Shown: positions 5,625 to 6,930 of the stretch, in pieces
Position numbering within the stretch: the stretch's first letter is position 1
Layout of the letters: every line of letters begins with the position of its first letter
NCBI GenBank assembly: GCA_964577175.1
Contig: CAZNYC010000175.1
Span: 1 to 6,930, forward strand
Reading direction: 5' to 3'
Origin: BS750m-G62 sp964577175
GTDB taxonomy: Bacteria; Planctomycetota; Phycisphaerae; FEN-1346
DNA: 6,930 nucleotides
Notes under the pieces: model-generated
Told to the model about the DNA's origin: nothing
Database searches by the model: none
Seen by the model: only the letters and a program-made list of their open reading frames with translations
Position numbers and translations under genes: made by a program

Positions 5625-6632
5625 TCACGCTGCGGCCTCCGACGCCGCCGACCCCGACGCCGGCAGCGCGTAGACCGTCAGGGCCTCCTCGCCCGCCTCC
5701 TCCAGCCACGACGCCACCCGCGGGTACCGCCCCGCCAGCGCCTCGACCAACTCGGCCAGCCGCCGCCGGGCCTCGGCCCGCGTGGGGGCGTCCCGCATCC
5801 GACGCCACCGCGGCACGATCCACGCCCGGTCCCGCTTCGACACCTTCCCCAACAGGTTCCGCAGCACGTGTACCTGGCACCGCTGCCACAGCACTCCCTG
5901 CAGGTGCCGACGCACGGCCGCCACCAGCCCCTCGTGGGCGTCCGAGACGACGTAACGCACCCCCGCAAGGCCCCGCGCCTTCAGGTCCGCCAGCACCTCG
6001 CCCCAGGTGGCTTCGCTCTCCGAATCGCCGATATACGTGCCCAGAACCTCCCGATAGCCGTCCTCGCTGATCCCTACGACCGTCAGCACCGCCTGGCTCA
6101 CCACGTGCGGCCCCTGGCGGACGGCCTCGTACCGGGCGTCGATCACCAGGTACGGCCAGTCGCCCGTCAGCGGCCGGCGTCGCCACGCCTGGACGTGGGC
6201 CTCCAGGTCCGCCGTCAGCGACGAGACCTGGCTCTTGCTGAACCGCCGGCCGCACAGCCGTTCGGTGATCCGCTGGACCTTCCGCGTCGAGGCGCCCTGC
6301 AGGTACATCTCCGCCAGCGACAGCACCAGGGCCTTCTCGCTCCGCTGGTACCGCTCGAACAGTTCCGTCCGGAACGTGCCCTCCCGGTCCTGCGGCACCA
6401 GCAACTCCAGTTTGCCCACCCGGGTGGTCCACTGCCGCGGCTTGTAGCCGTTGCGGTGGCCGCGGCGACCGGCCGTCCGCTCGTACGCCTCGGCGCCCAG
6501 GTGGGCCGTCATCTCCTCCTCCAGCAGCCGCTGAAGCAGCAACTGCATCAGCACCCGCATCGGATCGTCGCCGGCTGCGGTCGCCTCTTGAAAAATCTCC
6601 AACAGCCCCGTACGCTCTTCGTGGCGAGCCAT
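5625..6632 (-). CDS. IS256 (Mutator) family transposase, C-terminally truncated
   Basis: The product is 335 residues; family members are usually about 400. The start at 6632 has AAAGGAG seven bases upstream. Family features are AYERTAGRRGHRNGYKPR (49-66) and LVPQDREGTF (78-87), then the catalytic region with LVIDARYEAVR (162-172, first Asp D165) and VVSDAHEGL (228-236, second Asp D231). WQRCQVHVLRNLL (249-261) follows. The Mutator signature spans D231 to H255. The frame follows the family to EEALTVYALP (315-324) and then ends in a short Ala/Ser tail. The expected C-terminal region, with the RTTN-x-x-ER-x-N-E block carrying the third catalytic acidic residue, is absent. There is no room for it between the stop and the left end (100 bp), and no other frame there encodes it. 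The enzyme should be catalytically dead, though its DNA-binding part could still act on related ends. Confidence 0.92.
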   Translation of the reverse strand: MARHEERTGLLEIFQEATAAGDDPMRVLMQLLLQRLLEEEMTAHLGAEAYERTAGRRGHRNGYKPRQWTTRVGKLELLVPQDREGTFRTELFERYQRSEKALVLSLAEMYLQGASTRKVQRITERLCGRRFSKSQVSSLTADLEAHVQAWRRRPLTGDWPYLVIDARYEAVRQGPHVVSQAVLTVVGISEDGYREVLGTYIGDSESEATWGEVLADLKARGLAGVRYVVSDAHEGLVAAVRRHLQGVLWQRCQVHVLRNLLGKVSKRDRAWIVPRWRRMRDAPTRAEARRRLAELVEALAGRYPRVASWLEEAGEEALTVYALPASGSAASEAAA

Positions 6633-6639
6633 CGTGCAT

Positions 6640-6646
6640 CTCCTTT
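6640..6646 (-). promoter_or_regulatory. Ribosome binding site (AAAGGAG) of the transposase
   Basis: On the - strand AAAGGAG lies 7 nt upstream of the ATG at 6632. It excludes the ATG at 6639, which opens a different frame with no protein-like sequence. I see no convincing -35/-10 pair for the transposase within the IS end. Confidence 0.7.
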
Positions 6647-6679
6647 CGTGAAAACCGTTCTCGATTCAGGAGATGCTAC

Positions 6680-6706
6680 CGGCTCGCCACTTCCTGCGCC
6701 GAGCCG
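6680..6706. repeat. Hairpin sequence splitting the right terminal repeat
   Basis: CGGCTCG (6680-6686) and CGAGCCG (6700-6706) form a 7-bp stem with a 13-nt loop. The block 6679-6707 (29 bp) sits exactly between the outer repeat (6708-6718) and the inner TAGCATCTCC equivalent (6669-6678), which are contiguous at the left end. Confidence 0.5.
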
Positions 6707-6707
6707 T

Positions 6708-6731
6708 TTTTACAGAACCTTACGGACACGA
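6708..6731 (-). repeat. Right terminal inverted repeat of the IS256 element
   Basis: On the - strand it reads TCGTGTCCGTAAG followed by the perfect GTTCTGTAAAA, which matches the left end. It begins 23 bp after the stop codon of the pRiA4b ORF-3 family gene, so the IS landed in the intergenic space behind that gene. Confidence 0.65.
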
Positions 6732-6754
6732 TCGCACCATCACGTTACCCGCCT

Positions 6755-6930
6755 TCATTCCTCGTCCTCCCAGTCCTCCTCTTCATCGAATTCCGGATAC
6801 TGGGGCGGACTTGCGCCGACGCGCCTGGTCACCCGCGGATACGTGCCCTCGGGCGCCTCGTCCTGGATGGCCACGACGTTGATCTGGTGCCACCAGTCGT
6901 CGCCGAAGTCGAACCAGTAGCCGAAGGCCT
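6755..6930 (-). CDS. pRiA4b ORF-3 family protein, C-terminal 57 residues (gene continues beyond window)
   Basis: An open - strand frame enters from the right edge and ends in TGA at 6755-6757. The 57 residues start AFGYWFDFGDDWWHQINVV, continue with AIQDEAPEGTYPRVTRRVG and SPPQYPEFD, and finish in an acidic tail rich in E, D and W. This block is characteristic of the end of plasmid pRiA4b ORF-3-like proteins (PF07929-type, often named IS1096 passenger TnpR-like), usually stand-alone proteins of around 170-200 residues in planctomycetes. The biochemical role of the family is not established. The C-terminus looks intact. The gene lacks a start codon within the window and so is easily missed by ORF callers. 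It is upstream of, and co-directional with, the IS transposase. Confidence 0.85.
   Translation of the reverse strand, partial: AFGYWFDFGDDWWHQINVVAIQDEAPEGTYPRVTRRVGASPPQYPEFDEEEDWEDEE

Larger units (their letters stand above)
5525..6731 (-). mobile_element. IS256-family insertion sequence, internally deleted, about 1.2 kb
   Basis: A Mutator-type transposase gene is bracketed by inverted repeats. The left end (5525-5548) and the complement of the right end (6708-6731) match at 19 of 24 positions, including a perfect GTTCTGTAAAA. The GTCC followed by TTCTGTAAAA pattern resembles ends known in the IS256 family. The nine bases flanking each end (CCATTCGAG on the left, TCGCACCAT on the right) are not a direct repeat, so no target duplication is visible. 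Full-length relatives are usually about 1.3-1.4 kb; this one is short because the 3' part of the transposase gene is missing. It is probably unable to move unless a transposase is supplied by another copy. Confidence 0.8.

Noticed and set aside
5218..6639. A 473-codon - strand frame overlapping the transposase
   Set aside because: Shifted frame of the transposase gene with Gly/Arg/Ala-rich translation; the IS256 motifs are all in the 5625-6632 frame.
5516..6740. A target-site duplication for the IS256 element
   Set aside because: Flanking 8-9 bp sequences on the two sides do not match with ends placed at 5525/6731 or at the inner 5538/6718.
5559..6920. A 453-codon + strand frame opposite the transposase
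   Set aside because: Antisense to the IS256 transposase and to the pRiA4b ORF-3 C-terminus; translation is R/P/H/Q-rich without motifs.
1..6930. CRISPR array, tRNA or rRNA genes
   Set aside because: No regularly spaced direct repeats, no cloverleaf-like segments and no recognisable rRNA sequence were seen on either strand.

Overview
This is a high-GC bacterial window that I read as coming from a member of the Planctomycetota. Three things point that way: a large secreted protein ending in a PEP-CTERM sorting signal, a pRiA4b ORF-3-type protein with the Y-W-F-D-F-G-D-x-W-W-H-Q block common in that phylum, and insertion-sequence types frequent there. No rRNA or tRNA is present, so the assignment rests on family recollection and is not proof.

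Layout on the + strand. Positions 1-350 are less GC-rich and look like decayed mobile DNA; a short stretch resembles the C-terminus of an IS1380-like transposase. Positions 351-742 hold a strong hairpin, a small palindrome, a plausible sigma-70-type promoter and a roughly 120-nt leader. The leader ends in an AGGAGG ribosome binding site serving one very large gene (743-4402, 1219 residues). Its product has a signal peptide, an N-terminal jelly-roll-like domain and a proline linker. A duplicated propeller/beta-rich module follows, in which the second copy is interrupted by about 180 residues of another jelly-roll-like domain. The C-terminus is a PEP-CTERM tail.

Layout on the - strand, right to left. 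The 3' end of a pRiA4b ORF-3 family gene (6755-6930) is followed 23 bp later by an IS256-family element (about 5525-6731). Its transposase has lost the C-terminal region with the third catalytic acidic residue. Then come about 330 bp of non-coding DNA with a long inverted repeat and a candidate promoter, and a 261-residue protein (4412-5197). That protein looks like the N-terminal part of a longer planctomycete family whose C-terminal domain is missing. It converges tail-to-tail with the PEP-CTERM gene, 9 bp apart.

The genes do not form an obvious pathway. The large gene is a stand-alone exported or surface protein whose sorting would need an exosortase encoded elsewhere. The right half is an IS-scarred neighbourhood with one or more truncated genes. 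The most distinctive things are the domain insertion in the PEP-CTERM protein and the unusual palindromes at both ends of the defective IS256 element.
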